A stretch of DNA of 64,000 bases from Gigaspora margarita (lineage: Eukaryota > Glomeromycota > Glomeromycetes > Diversisporales > Gigasporaceae), in assembly GCA_009809945.1 (NCBI GenBank), contig WTPW01000300.1, positions 240,980 to 304,979 of the forward strand, read 5' to 3'. This document shows, in pieces, positions 24,181-36,921 of this stretch. Under the pieces are notes generated by a model. That model was not told the DNA's origin, searched no databases, and worked only from the letters and a program-made list of their open reading frames with translations. Position 1 is the first letter of the stretch. Every line of letters begins with the position of its first letter. The position numbers and the translations under genes were made by a program.

Positions 24181-25141
24181 CAGTTATTTTTTACTAGTGA
24201 CATCGCTTGTGGGTGTTTTCTGTATTGTATTATCACTAGTATTTTATTGAATGTTTGCTATAGGATTGTAAATTATAGATATAATTGTCTTAATTGTCTC
24301 AATTTGTTAGGGAATTGTTTATATAAATAAAAAATAAAATTTTTATTAAATTACTTTATATTATTGTTATAGCAAAGTGGTAATTAGATGATTTAATGCA
24401 GAACTAATACAGATATATTAAAATTTATTGCTTAATAATTTGCACAGATTTTTAAATTTTTAAGGATTTTTGCTTTACTGACAGTTGTAGGGTCGCTGAT
24501 TTTTATAATTAACTTTTTTAAAAATCTGTACAAATCTGCACTATAAAAATTTTCCCAATATAATTTTATATATTGCTATAGCTTATATAAAATTTTATAC
24601 TATAATCAAGGTTAGAATTTTATTTTGCATAGTTTTTTAATTTTTTTATTATAAGGTATAAAGTTTGCATACTGATCTTATAAAAAAGTCTTATGTGTAG
24701 CAATTAAAAAAAAATTTAAAAGTCACCTTACCTATCTATATATTTTTTGGGGTCCTATTCTGACCTTGTGCATTATATTAATTGTATCACACAATGCACC
24801 TGATACTGCAAGAAATAATCCATCTTCTAAGGTATAATTATTAATGAACTTATTGCATATTTTTGCTATTGAATGCATATATTAATTACTTTTTTTATCC
24901 TCATTTTTATTATAGGCAGACAGTCTTTCTGGAATAAATATATTATATAATTCTCTAAAAACCCTTTTAATAATGAATCTGCATTCTCAAGCATTATTTA
25001 AAAGTTATTAGAATCCAACTCAAGCAATTAATTTTCCTTTCTTTGTTTAGTTATTATATAATACTTTTGTTATCAAACCAATTTTATCACCAGATAATAA
25101 TAGTTTTTTAACAACTATATTATCTTGTATATTGCTATTTA

Positions 25142-26031
25142 GGGGGCATCCATAAATAACATTATGCTTGAGGGGGTCCCCCAAAATATAATGATTTTTC
25201 AATATGTAGGAGGGTCCCTCAAAACATAACACAATTTTTTTATAAAAATTTGTCTAAAACTTGATCCAGTGGTCCAAATTGGATTATTTTGGTACCATTT
25301 GAATCATCTTGCAGAGAGGATTCGAATAGTACCAAAATAATTTGATTCAGATTACTGGATCACATTTTATTAACGAAATACTATTGGTTATTATGTTTTC
25401 TTATAAAATTACTATAAAATCAATAATATTTCATTAATAAAACGTGATCTAGTAATCCAAATGAAATGATTTTGGTACCATTGGATTCATCTCATAGAGA
25501 CAAATCGAATGGTACCAAATTAATCCTATTGGATCACTGGGTCATAATATATTCAAGTTTTTGTAAAATTATATATATAAACATATAGATTTTTAAAATT
25601 TTTATATATAATAGAGGGGGGTCAAGAGTAGGTATGCATCGGTCCTGAAAAAGACTGGTCCAGAACTGGTCCCGAACTGGGACCAATAAGACCATGGGAC
25701 TATTAAAGGACCGGTCCTGGGACCAGTCCTTGTAAACATAACTGTGATATTTGTATCACCCAATCAAATTTCTTGATCAGGTGTAACATAGATCATATAA
25801 TGTTTGTTTACATCTGACAGTAAATAATAATATAATTTTTGGCCAATAAAATCTTATGCATTAAGATTGACATAATCATTAAAGGACCGTTATAGGACCA
25901 AAGGACTAGACCAGATAGGACCGTAAACACTATGATAACGGTCCTCTTAGAGACCGAACCGGACCAGACCGATGCAACCCTAGTCAAGAGCTACTATGTA
26001 GGAGTACATAATGTTATTTATAGATACCCTC
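25142..26031. mobile_element. Harbinger-like MITE, copy 1 (528 bp plus nested hAT)
   Basis: Ends GGGGGCATCCATAAATAACA and, inverted, GAGGGTATCTATAAATAACA; 3-bp duplication TTA at 25139-25141 and 26032-26034. TIRs beginning with G runs and a TWA target fit PIF/Harbinger, but no transposase is present, so the assignment is by ends only. The core contains two palindromic modules around ggtaccattcgaat/gagac. A second copy, inverted, is at 49443-49968. A hAT MITE (25629-25982) is inserted near the right end. Confidence 0.8.
25629..25982. mobile_element. hAT-type MITE, 354 bp, nested in the Harbinger-like MITE
   Basis: Terminal inverted repeats TAGGTATGCATCGGTC and GACCGATGCAACCCTA (14 of 16 paired) with an exact 8-bp duplication GTCAAGAG (25621-25628, 25983-25990). 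Subterminal GGACCGGTCC-type repeats. The homologous MITE at 49443-49968 has a single copy of the target (CTCTTGAC, 49483-49490), proving the insertion. Confidence 0.93.
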
Positions 26032-26669
26032 TTAGCAAGTGTTAGTGCTATTTTGATTGGGCTCTACAGTATGTGTATTACTAATTGATAATCTGTTTTT
26101 TTATTATGATCAGGCTCAACAATATTTAGATAGTAAGAAAAATATAATTGCATATCAACTTTTAAGTATGAAATTGGAATTCAAGATAATTCACTAAAGA
26201 CATAATGACAATGCACAAGAAGATTTTATCAAAAAATGTTTAAATTGAGTAGATATCAATTTCTATCTGCAGAAATAAATGTTATCGATTAACTTTGATT
26301 ATAATTAATTACAATTAATTAAAAATACTTATTTACGATTTTATTGATACTTACTTGAATGATTGCAATTGATTGTAATTAATATAAATTGATAGCAATT
26401 ATTCCTGCAGCTAGTGATCAATATTCATCTCATTTAAAACTTTTCTGATGTTAAAGAATAATTATTAGTTTATATAAATTTAATCCAAAGGTTTATAATA
26501 GCATAAATATGAGAATAAAAGGTATAAAGTTTTTCATATTAAGTGCTTTATTTTCTTTATGCTTTTGTTATTATGACTCCAGTATGAATAATGATATAAC
26601 ATATATGACTATATTACAATCGCATATAAAGTATCATATATAATATGATCTATATCCTATTATATAGCA

Positions 26670-29128
26670 TAGAGATGAGCAAATTAGCATTTTATACACC
26701 ATGCATGTGCATGGTATGCTACATGCATACATATTATATGCACTATAGTTAGTTGAGTCTGAGTCTGGTCTAGATCCATCCCAAAGTCTGCAAACTAGTC
26801 TGAATCTAATTGTTTTATATGTATTTCTTGATGCTGAACAAGTTTACTTAGTGCATGAATTAAGAATTAATTGGTAAAAATTTGTAAATCATGAGATTTT
26901 ATAGAATTTTATTAATAAAATTCTCTAAAAACTTACAATTTGCAAAATTTTACTAATTAATTCTAACTTTATGCGCTAAGTAAACTTGTTCAGCACCTAA
27001 AAATACAACAAATTAGCAAAATTATTTTTATTTTACTTGAAATTTAGAAAATAGATGCATAATTTTGGAGTTTTGATCAATAAAGTCAAATTTAAGCATC
27101 TTTTCTCCAAATTTCAAATAAAAACTAGGAAAATAGAAACTATTTAGAGTCTGAAGGACCAAATATAAGCCAATAAGCATTAGTTGGATTAGTTGGTTTG
27201 TTTTGATTATTGTTTTTTTATGTTACACCTAATCTAGCCAATCAAAATTTGTAATTTGTGAGCATACAAATATTAACTACTTTTGTCTCTACAGTATATG
27301 TCCTTTGGACAATAAAAACAAAACTGCCAATTTGCTGTATTTTTAGATACTAAACAAGTTTACTTAGTGCACAAAGTTAGAATTAAGTAGTAAAATTTTG
27401 TGAATAATAAGATTTTATAGAATTGTATTAATAAAACTCTATAAAATCTTATAATTCACAAAATTTTATTAATTAATTCAACTTTATGCATTAAGTAAAC
27501 TTGTTCAGTATCAAAACACATTAAGTCAGTATAATTATTTTTATTTTACTTGAAATTTGGAGAATAGATGCATAATTTTGAATTTTTGATCAAAAAAGTC
27601 AAATAAGCATCTTTTCTCCAAATTTCAAGTAAAATAAAAACAATTTTGCCAATTTAATATATTTTTAGATATTGAACAAGTTTTTTCAGTGCATAAAGTT
27701 AGAATTAAGTAATAAAATATTGTGAATCATAAGATTTTATAGAATTTTATTAATAAAATTTTATAAAATCTTATTATTTACAATATTTCACTAATTAATT
27801 CTAATTTAATGCACTAAGTAAACTTATTTAGCATCTAAAAATATATAAATCAGCATAATTGTTTTGATTTTACTTAAATTTTGGAGAAAAGATACTTAAA
27901 TTTGACTTTTTTGATCAAAAATTCAAAATTATGCATCTATTCTTTAAATTTCAAGTAAAATAAAATAATTCTGCTGATTTGATATATTTAAGATGCTGAA
28001 CAAGTTTATTTATTGCATTAGGATAGAATTAATTAGTAACATTTTGTGAACCATAAGATTTTATAGAGTTTTATCAATAAAATTCTATAAATCTTATGAT
28101 GCACAAGATTTCACTAATTAATTCAAACTTGATGCACTAAGTAAATATATTCAGCGCCTAAAAATACATTAAATTAGTAGAATTATCTTTAATTTACTTG
28201 AAATTTGGAGAATAGATGCTTAATTTTGACTTTTTTGATGAAAAATCCAAAATTATGCGTCTATTCTCTAAATTTAAAGTAAAATAAAAACAATTCTGCT
28301 GATTTGATGTATTTTAGATGCTTAACAAGTTTACTTATTGTATTAAGTTAGAATTATTTAGTAAAATTTTTGTGAATCTTAAGACTTTATAAAATTTTAT
28401 TAATAAAATTCTATAAAATCTTATGATGCACAAAATTTTACTAATTAATTCTAACATAATGCACTAAGTAAACATGTTCAGCATCTAAAATACATTAAAT
28501 TGGCCAAATGTTTTTTATTTTACTTGAAATTTGGAGAAAAGATGCTTAAATTTGACTTTTTGATTTAAATTTCAAAATTATGCTTTTATCATCTAAATTT
28601 CAAGTAAAATAAAAATAATTCTGGCAATTTGGTGTATATTTAGGTGCTGAATAGTTATGTAGTACATAAAATTAGAATTAATTAATAAGAATTTGTGAAT
28701 TATAAGATTTTATAAAATTTTATTAATAAAATTCTATAAAATCTTATAATTTATAAAATTTTACTAATTAATTCTAATTTTATGCACAAAGTAAACTTAT
28801 TTAGTACCAAAAAATACATATAAACATATTTAAATTTAGATTAATTTGCTGACTTCAGACCAGACACAGACCAAACTCATAATTGAGTTTGAGTCTAATC
28901 TGAAGTTTAAAATTTAGAGTCTGGGTCTGGTCTAATTCCAGAAGCACTAGTACTAAGCCAGTTATTTTGGTAAAAAATTATAAAAAATAAACTAGTGGAT
29001 CAAAGTTATTTATTATCAAATATTCTATTTTAACTTATTTTGTTTGGGCATATTAGCATTAAATTGCTTAGATCTGTGCATGCATGCATTCATGCATGCA
29101 TGCATCATGTGCATGATGCCTATCTCTA
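26670..29128. mobile_element. hAT-type element, 2459 bp, carrying a palindromic tandem array
   Basis: Ends TAGAGATGAGCA and TGCCTATCTCTA are inverted (10 of 12), with an exact 8-bp duplication ATATAGCA (26662-26669, 29129-29136). Subterminal zones are rich in CATGCATGTGCATG-like palindromes on both sides. No transposase frame. Inside are AGTCTGGGTCTGGTCT repeats (about 26757 and 28856-28935) bracketing a tandem array at 26837-28815, possibly another nested element. A second TAGAGATAGGCA end occurs at 29165, only 37 bp outside. Confidence 0.85.
26837..28815. repeat. Tandem array of about 325-bp doubly palindromic units
   Basis: Six units begin with aacaagtttactta (about 26837, 27353, 27675, 27999, 28324, 28650). 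Each holds one palindrome centred on gaattttattaataaaattc with arms ending aagtaaacttgtt, and most hold a second centred on tttttgatcaaaaa with arms built on tttacttgaaatttggaga. Spacing is 322-325 bp except for the first interval (about 516 bp, with unrelated insert). The last unit lacks the second palindrome. The same arm sequence occurs in the hAT MITE at 18580-19262. Confidence 0.85.
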
Positions 29129-29136
29129 ATATAGCA

Positions 29137-30996
29137 TGATATTGTCATCTTCCAACACTGGACTAGAGATAGGCAAATACATGTTCATGTGTATGAATAC
29201 ACATGAACACACATTTTTTGCTAAAAAATTCAATCTAATTGTTCTATTATTTATATTCTGCAAAATGATCCAGATTCTCATATGGATGTGCATTAATGCA
29301 CAATTTTTATAAATAAATAAAATGACTTTAAATTGGCCTATTTCTATATATAATTTATTCATGATACATTTTTTTCTGAAATATGTACTTTTCTTTCCCA
29401 AAACATTATGATTATTATTTATTCACAATTGATTTACTTTCTTTCCTGACTTGCATTATTAATATTGGTCTTTTACAAAAAAATAATAACTAAGATAATA
29501 TTTGAACAAGTTTAAATAGTATTGATGCAATTAGGCAAAATCTTCTTCAAAGTGAAGTAAATGCCAGGTAATTTTATAAGTTATGACTGAAGCCTACCAA
29601 CTAATAGAATTATAGTTATATCCAAAATGTGATCAGTGTGCTAAAACTAATATAGCAATATGATTATGCAAGTCTCAATTTTTATTATAGGCTTTTAACA
29701 CAGCTATATTCATAATTTTGGAATATTGTATTACTTTTGTATAAAGATTTTAATCCTTGTTAATAAAAATCATTTTTTATATGTAAAAATTACTATACTT
29801 AAATATCAAAGTTTGACATTCACCAAGAATCAATGTAGTATGTTCACAAAAATAGTGGCCTATGTCTAATTCAGCAATGAATTTTATCTAAACATTAATA
29901 AAAATTACACTAATATTATAAAAATTATATACTTTAATTTTGTGCCAAAACTTTTACTTAAGAACAAAAAACTAGTTTTTATAGAAATTTATAAATTTTT
30001 GCTATACTTTTTTTTATTTTTTTACTTAGAATTTGTATGTTATACATTGATCTTACAATAAAAATTTGATTTTAACCAATTAGCCAGCTTGGCTATATCA
30101 TGGGTTTATCAAAAAATTTGATCACATTTTGTGTAACATAACGTTGTAGATAAAAAAATCGACCAATAAAAACAAACTTCCATCATACTATACAGGATTA
30201 ATTTTATATCTCATTTACATAAAATCAATTTTGCATATGATTGGCTAATAATACAGATTCTTAACTAAATAATATCAGAATCCTGTAATTAAATTTAACA
30301 ATTTTGGGCTTGCTGGAATTGTCTTATTGAGATGAACATTTTGGCAGTTGAATTATTCAAAATAGACCAGTGTCAAAAGTTATTCAAGATTAAAATTTTT
30401 ACATAAAATTTTAAATTTACTATTAAAGTATAAAATCCAAATGAACTTTCTGTAATTAAATTTTAATAATTTTGGGCTTGTTAGAATTCTCTCATTAAAA
30501 TGAACATTTGGTAGTTAAATCCTCTAAAATGGACTAGTAGATCAAAATTTATTGGCCAATTCTGTAAATTTGCCCATATGTACATTACCATATCCTATTA
30601 TGAATAAGCACTCTTTTTTAAAATTTTAAACTTAAATATCTTGACAATTAACTAATCAATTTTAATTAAACTTTTTTTATTTAATTTTTATAAATTTATA
30701 TAAAATTTAAATAAAAAAAGGTTTATTAAATTTGATTAGTTAATTGTCAAGATAATTAAGTTTTAAAATTTTAAAAAAAGGACATTTTTTTACAGTATAT
30801 ATTTTCTCAACATATAAACAAATGCTAAATATCAATTGATAGTCTGCCATTAATCAGAGATTAATCATACACATATTACACATAATTTTTTTTGATTTAT
30901 TTATTATGTTTACAAGAATTGCTAAGTTTTTCTGCATATTAAAATAAATTTGAATTTTAAACGCTAAACATGATACAAATTACATATAAAAATTAT
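29137..30996. other. Intergenic AT-rich DNA with decayed repeats
   Basis: No gene recognised. 29165 begins a second hAT-like end (TAGAGATAGGCA) with no matching partner found. At about 30280-30380 and 30450-30560 two direct decayed copies of a module (aattttgggcttgctggaat) resemble the palindromic modules of the 55856-57145 element. 30610-30790 is an imperfect palindrome related to the 22095-22344 MITE core. Confidence 0.5.
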
Positions 30997-31160
30997 TATA
31001 GGCGGAATATGGCGTGCATAAATGTATAACCTTTTTTTCCTAAGTTAATAACTTGTATAGAGCTTGTTGAGACACATCTAATGGTAGTTAGATCATTCAA
31101 ATCAGTTTAGGAAAAGTGAAATATTGTTAAAAAATGATTGTCAACTATATAAAATCTTTA
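30997..31160. repeat. Fragment of the foldback element at the edge of block B
   Basis: TATAGGCGGAATATGG (30997) through tatataaaatctttattgg matches one arm of the 17401-18001 foldback repeat with substitutions. It ends directly where the duplicated block B starts. Confidence 0.65.
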
Positions 31161-31402
31161 TTGGACAAATCGGCCCATACGTTCAAATGCCATATAAACG
31201 CTACTCCAATACGCATTCGTTCCTAATATAATTTAATTAGGTAAATAATTTAATTTTATAAAAAAATTTATATTATGTTTAATTAAATTATCTGTATATT
31301 GTTTAAATGTCCTATACAGTAAATCTCTAAGTACGCATAAACTAAACTTCCTTTTTATTTTACTAATAAATACAAAATTTATAAAGAGATTCAAAAAAAT
31401 TT

Positions 31403-34400
31403 TTATGAAGAAATTTGATTTCTTATTTTATAGTAAATTTTTTCTCGTTGTTTTAATGCAATTGCACTGTTTGGCTCGATCTTTAATGATTGGTTTATAT
31501 CTGCAAATGATTTCTTATATTCGCTCATATTATAATAAACCATTCCACGCATTCTCAACGTACATGCGCTATTTGAATCAATTTCAAGTGATTTGTTGAA
31601 ATCGTCAAGAGATTCCTTATATCTTTTCATCATGAAGTAGCATTTTCCACGACTATGTAGAGCTATTGCGTCATTTGATGCAAGTTCTAGAGATTTGTTT
31701 AAATCAGCTAGTGATTTTTTATGCTCATTTAATTTCAGATATGTTGCTCCACGATATTTTAGAGCTACTGCATCATTTGGAGCGAGGTTTAAAGATTTAT
31801 TTAAATCTACAAGAGATTTTTCATGCTTATTCATCTTTTGGTACATGTCTCCACGATTTTTTAGTGCCACAGCATCATTTGGTTCAAGTATTAAAGTTTT
31901 ATTTAAATCTGCAGCGGATTTTTTATATTGATTTACCTTCAAATATACTTTTCCACGAAGTCTCAGAGCTATTATATCATTTGGATCAAGTTCTAAAGAT
32001 TTATTAAGATCTGCCAATGATTCATTATACCTTCTGATATTGTAATAAATCGTACCACGTTGTCTTAATGCAAATATATCTTTTGGTTCCATTTTGAGGA
32101 ATTTATTTAAATCTTTCAGAGATTCGTTGCACTTTCCTAACTTATTATAAGATGCTCCACGAATCTTTAATGCAAATATTTCATTTGGTTTTATTTTGAG
32201 TAATTTATTTGAATCTATAATTGATTCATTATACATTCCCAATGTATAGTATATTTCTCCACGTTGTCTTAATACAAATTCATTATTTGGGTTAATTTCT
32301 AGCGATTTACTTAAATCTGCAAGTGATTTATTATATTCTTTCAAATGATAATAAACTAATCCGCGCAGTCTTAACACATATTCATTATTTGGATCAATTT
32401 CTAATGATTTGCTGAACTCATAAATTGAATCTATATATTTTTCAATCATGAGATAACGTTTCCCAAAAAATATTGGCATAGTTATATCATTTGGTTCATG
32501 TTCGTTTTCATTCGTCATAAGATAAGTTGCTCCATGACTTCTTAATGCAAATTCACTATTTACTTCCATTTTGAGTGATTTTTTAGAAAACTTTACCATA
32601 AAAGAAGTTATATCGCGGTTTTTTAATGCAACTGTATTATTTGGTTCTATTTTGATTATTTTATTTAAGTCTAAAAATGATTCTTCATATTTTTCTTTAA
32701 TAAAATAAATTGCAGAACGGATTTTTAATGCAATTAGATTATTTGGATCTATTTTAAGTAATTCATATAAATCTACAAGTGATTTATTATGCATTCTCAA
32801 TATATAGTATATTTCTCCACGTAGCCTTAATCCAAATGCATTATGTGGTTCAAGTTCTAGACATTTATTTAAATTTTCAAGTGATTTGGAATAATCTTTC
32901 ATCTGATAATAAGCAACTCCACACTGGCCTATTGCATATGAATTATTAGGGAAAATTTCTAGTATTCGTGAAAATCACTAATAGATTTCTCATATCTTCT
33001 CATCATGAAGTAGCATTCTCCACGATTTTGTGGGACTAATGCCTTATTTGGATCAATTTCCAGTAATTTATTGAAATCACCAATCGATTTCTCATATCTT
33101 TTCATCATGAAGTAGCATTCTCCACGATTTTGTAGAGCAATTGTATTATTAGGATCAATTTCCAGCAATTTGCTGAAATCACCAATCGACTCCTCATATC
33201 TTTTCATCATATAGTAGCAATTTCCACGATTTTGTAGGGCAATTGCATCATTTGGCACAAGATCTAGGAATTTGTTTAAAATTTCAAGTGATTTTTCATA
33301 CTCTTTCATATTACAATAAGTAACTCCTTGAAATCTTAATGTCCATAGATTATTTGGTTGAATTTCTAATAATGTATTTAAATCTTCCAATGAATCTTTA
33401 TATCTATTCATAATATAAAAAGTTTCACTACGTCTCCTTAATTCATAAATATTATATTGACCTTTTTTTAAGGAAGTAATTGAATCTTCAATTGATTTTA
33501 TATAATATATTGATGTTTCTCGGATTTTTAATATAAAAAATTGTATATTTGGTTCTTTTGTAAACATTTCATATAAATATGCACACGACTTATCATACAT
33601 TCTTAATGTATATACGTTATTTGGTTCGATTACTAGTAAATTACTTAAATCCATAAGTGATTTAAATGAACTATAATATTGTTTCGTATGATAATGAGCT
33701 ATTGCACATTGATTTAATACGTGTGCATTATTTTGATCAATTTCCAGTAATTTGTTGAAATCACCAATCGACTCCTCATATCTTTTCATCATGAAGTAGT
33801 ATTCTCCACGATTTTTTAGGGCTATTGCATTATTAGGATCAATNNNNNNNNNNNNNNNNNNNNNNNNNNNNNNNNNNNNNNNNNNNNNNNNNNNNNNNNN
33901 NNNNNNNNNNNNNNNNNNNNNNNNNNNNNNNNNNNNNNNNNNNNNNNNNNNNNNNNNNNNNNNNNNNNNNNNNNNNNNNNNNNNNNNNNNNNNNNNNNNN
34001 NNNNNNNNNNNNNNNNNNNNNNNNNNNNNNNNNNNNNNNNNNNNNNNNNNNNNNNNNNNNNNNNNNNNNNNNNNNNNNNNNNNNNNNNNNNNNNNNNNNN
34101 NNNNNNNNNNNNNNNNNNNNNNNNNNNNNNNNNNNNNNNNNNNNNNNNNNNNNNNNNNNNNNNNNNNNNNNNNNNNNNNNNNNNNNNNNNNNNNNNNNNN
34201 NNNNNNNNNNNNNNNNNNNNNNNNNNNGGCTATTGCATTATTAGGATCAATCTCCAGTAATTTGTTGAAATCACCAATCGACTCCTTATATCTTTTCAAA
34301 ATATAATAGTAATTTCCACGATATTGTAGGGCTATTGCATTATTAGGAACAATTTCCAGTAATTTGTTGAAATCACCAATCAATTCTTCATATCTTCTCA

Positions 34401-36792
34401 CCATGAAGTAGGATTCTCCACGATTTTGTAGAGATATTGCATTATTTGGATCAATTTCCAGTAATTTTTTGAAATCATCAATCGACTCTTCATATCTTTT
34501 CATCATGAAGTAGGATTCTCCACGATTTTGTAGGGCTATTGCATTATTAGGGTCAATTTCCAGTAATTTGCTGAAATCACCAATCGACTCCTCATATCTT
34601 TTCTTCATGAAATAGTATTCTCCACGATTTTGTAGGGCTATTGCATTATTAGGATCAATCTCTAGTAATTTGCTGAAATCACCAATCGACTCCTCATATC
34701 TTTTCATCATGAAGTAGTATTCTCCCCGATTTTGTAGGGCTATTGCATTATTAGGATCAATCCCCAGTAATTTGTTGAAATCACCAATCGACTCCTCATA
34801 TCTTTTCAACATATAATAGTAATTTCCACGATATTGTAGAGCTAATGCATCATTTGGCGCAAGTTCTAGAAATTTATTTAAATTTTCAAGTGAATATTCA
34901 TACTCCTTCATATTATAATAAATAATTACTCTAAGTCTTAATGACCATAAATTATCTGGTTGAATTTCTAATGATCTATTTAAATCTACTAATGAGTCCT
35001 CATACTTTTCCATCATATAAAAAATTTCACCACGTTGCCTTAATCCACAAGCATTATTTGGATTAATTTTTAAAAATTCATTTAGGTCTTCAAGTGATTT
35101 TATGTAATTATTTATATTAAAATAAGTTGTTCCACGTTGTATCATAGCCCATATATTATCTGATTTGATCTTTAATAAGCCATTAAAAAATTTAATTAAT
35201 TCATTATATTTATCTGATAAAATGTCTGATTTCCAAACATGATTAGATCGTTCTCTTAACATATTGATTTTAAGGGAAGGAAGGTGTTTTGCTAATTTTT
35301 TTTTCTGATCTTTTAAAAGGTTCGGCCAATGGTATTGACGTAAAACAAAATTATTTATTTGATAATTTTTATAAAAAATTTGTTCAAAGACTTGTTTTAA
35401 TTGATTAAATTCTGGCCGATAATTTTTGTATCCATCAAAGCATAATTGGATTATAGAATGTTCAAGGTTATTGAATGGCATATTGATAAAAAGGAAAAGT
35501 GCACAATATGGCATAATTCCATTGCCTATATGTAAATCAAGATTTTTTAACTGATTTTGAGTTTGAAGAATTAAAGCAAGTTGTTCTAATGTATAAACTG
35601 GTGTTTTAAAATGTTCAAGATTAATTGTGCATTCAGCAATATTTTTGATAAGTTGGGTACAATCAGGAGGATTATGAGAATGCCAATCAGAGATAATATT
35701 TTCAATAGTTTTACCATTAATCTTGACGATTTTAGATAATATTTCAACAGGTGGTGTTTTATCACAAATGTTGTAATTTCCATAAATGTACTCTAGAGAT
35801 GTCAAATTTGGGAACGTGTAATTACATTTAATGGGAAAGCGGTTAAGTCCTTCACAGTGCTTAAACTTTATATTAGTAATGTTGTTGCATTGAAGAAATG
35901 AATCAATAGCTTCCTCATTTAATTGAAGTGTAGTAGTTTTAAAATTTGTTTGATTATTTAAACTTTCGTTTAAATGTATGTCACAATGCATGTTTTTGAA
36001 TGTTAAATTATTAAGTGATCCTACTTGACTTTGAAGAGATTGAACAGAAAATGATGCAGATTCATTGCTATTTACTAATGAAAACTTTTTTAACCATTTT
36101 TGTGAGCATATAAGATTTGAAAGTGCAATTGCTTCATCATTGGACCATACAGTAGCCTTAATGTTTATAATATTATGACAACTATTTGCTAATGCATTAA
36201 AGATATGGGCTTTTTTGACTTGTTGAACTTCTTCGACATCCAAGTGATATGTGCAATTTAAATATGACAATCTATTAAATATTGAAGAATAATCAAGCAA
36301 CTTAGGAAGAACTTTATGAGTTATCAAATTATCATAGCTAAGATGCAGTTGTCTAAGGTCAAATTGGCGTAACTTTACTGAACNTTTNNATAAAANTTTA
36401 ATTAATTTGATTATTAATGTTTCAGAGTAATCGTTTGCTATAGCTGAATTAAGAAATCGATCAAATGGAAGTTCTTTGAGAAATGATGGGTAATCATAAA
36501 GTGGTTTGTTAATTAAAGAATTATTATGAAGCTTCTCAGTTTGTATAAATTTTAGATATACTTGAATCACTTTAGGAAATAGATTATATACATTATTGAT
36601 TTTAAAAGGTGATTCCCATAAAATTGGAATGGCACAATTAGCCCAATATCTATTGACTAAAATGCAGGAATATAAATCTCTGTTGGTTGCAAGGTACCTA
36701 AAAATAATATTGAAATATTCTGGGGCAAACATTTGATCTATAGTGCCGGATTTAAATTTGATATCGTTTTTCTTTTGTTTGATTGAACTCAT
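31403..36792 (-). CDS. F-box / LRR-like / giant TPR-repeat protein, copy B, one frameshift
   Basis: Start ATG at 36790-36792 (MSSIKQKKND). The frame runs 36792-32959, then resumes one base out of phase and continues to 31403. At about 32962-32976 the unit ...SISDF is followed by 20 instead of 21 bases before the next LEI, so a single base is missing; corrected, the protein would be about 1796 residues. Domain order equals copy A: F-box (residues about 17-63), LRR-like region, then TPRs. Relative to copy A there are seven extra near-identical units in the first run (EIDPNNAIALQNRGE type) and two more before the frameshift. Four units lie in a 384-base assembly gap. Either a recent pseudogene or a draft-sequence error; if real, translation stops within the TPR array. 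Likely role by family: SCF substrate adaptor. Confidence 0.85.
33844..34227. other. Assembly gap of 384 N inside the TPR array
   Basis: The gap equals 128 codons. With the eight flanking residues IDPNNAIA the distance to the next IDPNNAIA is 136 residues, exactly four 34-residue TPR units, so gap size and frame are consistent with an unresolved stretch of near-identical repeats. Confidence 0.9.
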
Positions 36793-36912
36793 TTTCTTAA
36801 TATTGCCTTACAAATTTTCCAAAGAGAATAAAAAAAAGATGAATAAAATATTTTAAAAAGTTAAATATTTTGTCGAGTGTTAAAACACGTACGTATGGTG
36901 CAATTTAATTAT

Positions 36913-36921
36913 TTTTATATA
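36913..36921 (-). promoter_or_regulatory. Candidate TATA box of copy B
   Basis: TATATAAAA on the minus strand about 121 bp upstream of the ATG, at the same distance as in copy A. Confidence 0.45.

Larger units (their letters stand above)
24760..26150 (-). pseudogene. Unidentified decayed gene, interrupted by MITEs
   Basis: Minus-strand frames on both sides of the 25142-26031 element look coding-like: TDYQLVIHIL (about 26090) upstream and NSNIQDNIVVKKLLLSGDKI (about 25075-25135) downstream of the insertion, then PERLSAYNKNEDKK (about 24890-24935) and YTLEDGLFLAVSGALCDTIN (about 24780-24840), separated by stops. Family not recognised. The insertion of a Harbinger-like element that itself contains a hAT separates the halves. 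Confidence 0.35.

Noticed and set aside
26754-28946. Separate element around the tandem array with GCACTATA / GCACTAGT flanks
   Set aside because: Flanks match at only six of eight positions and no inverted ends could be paired.
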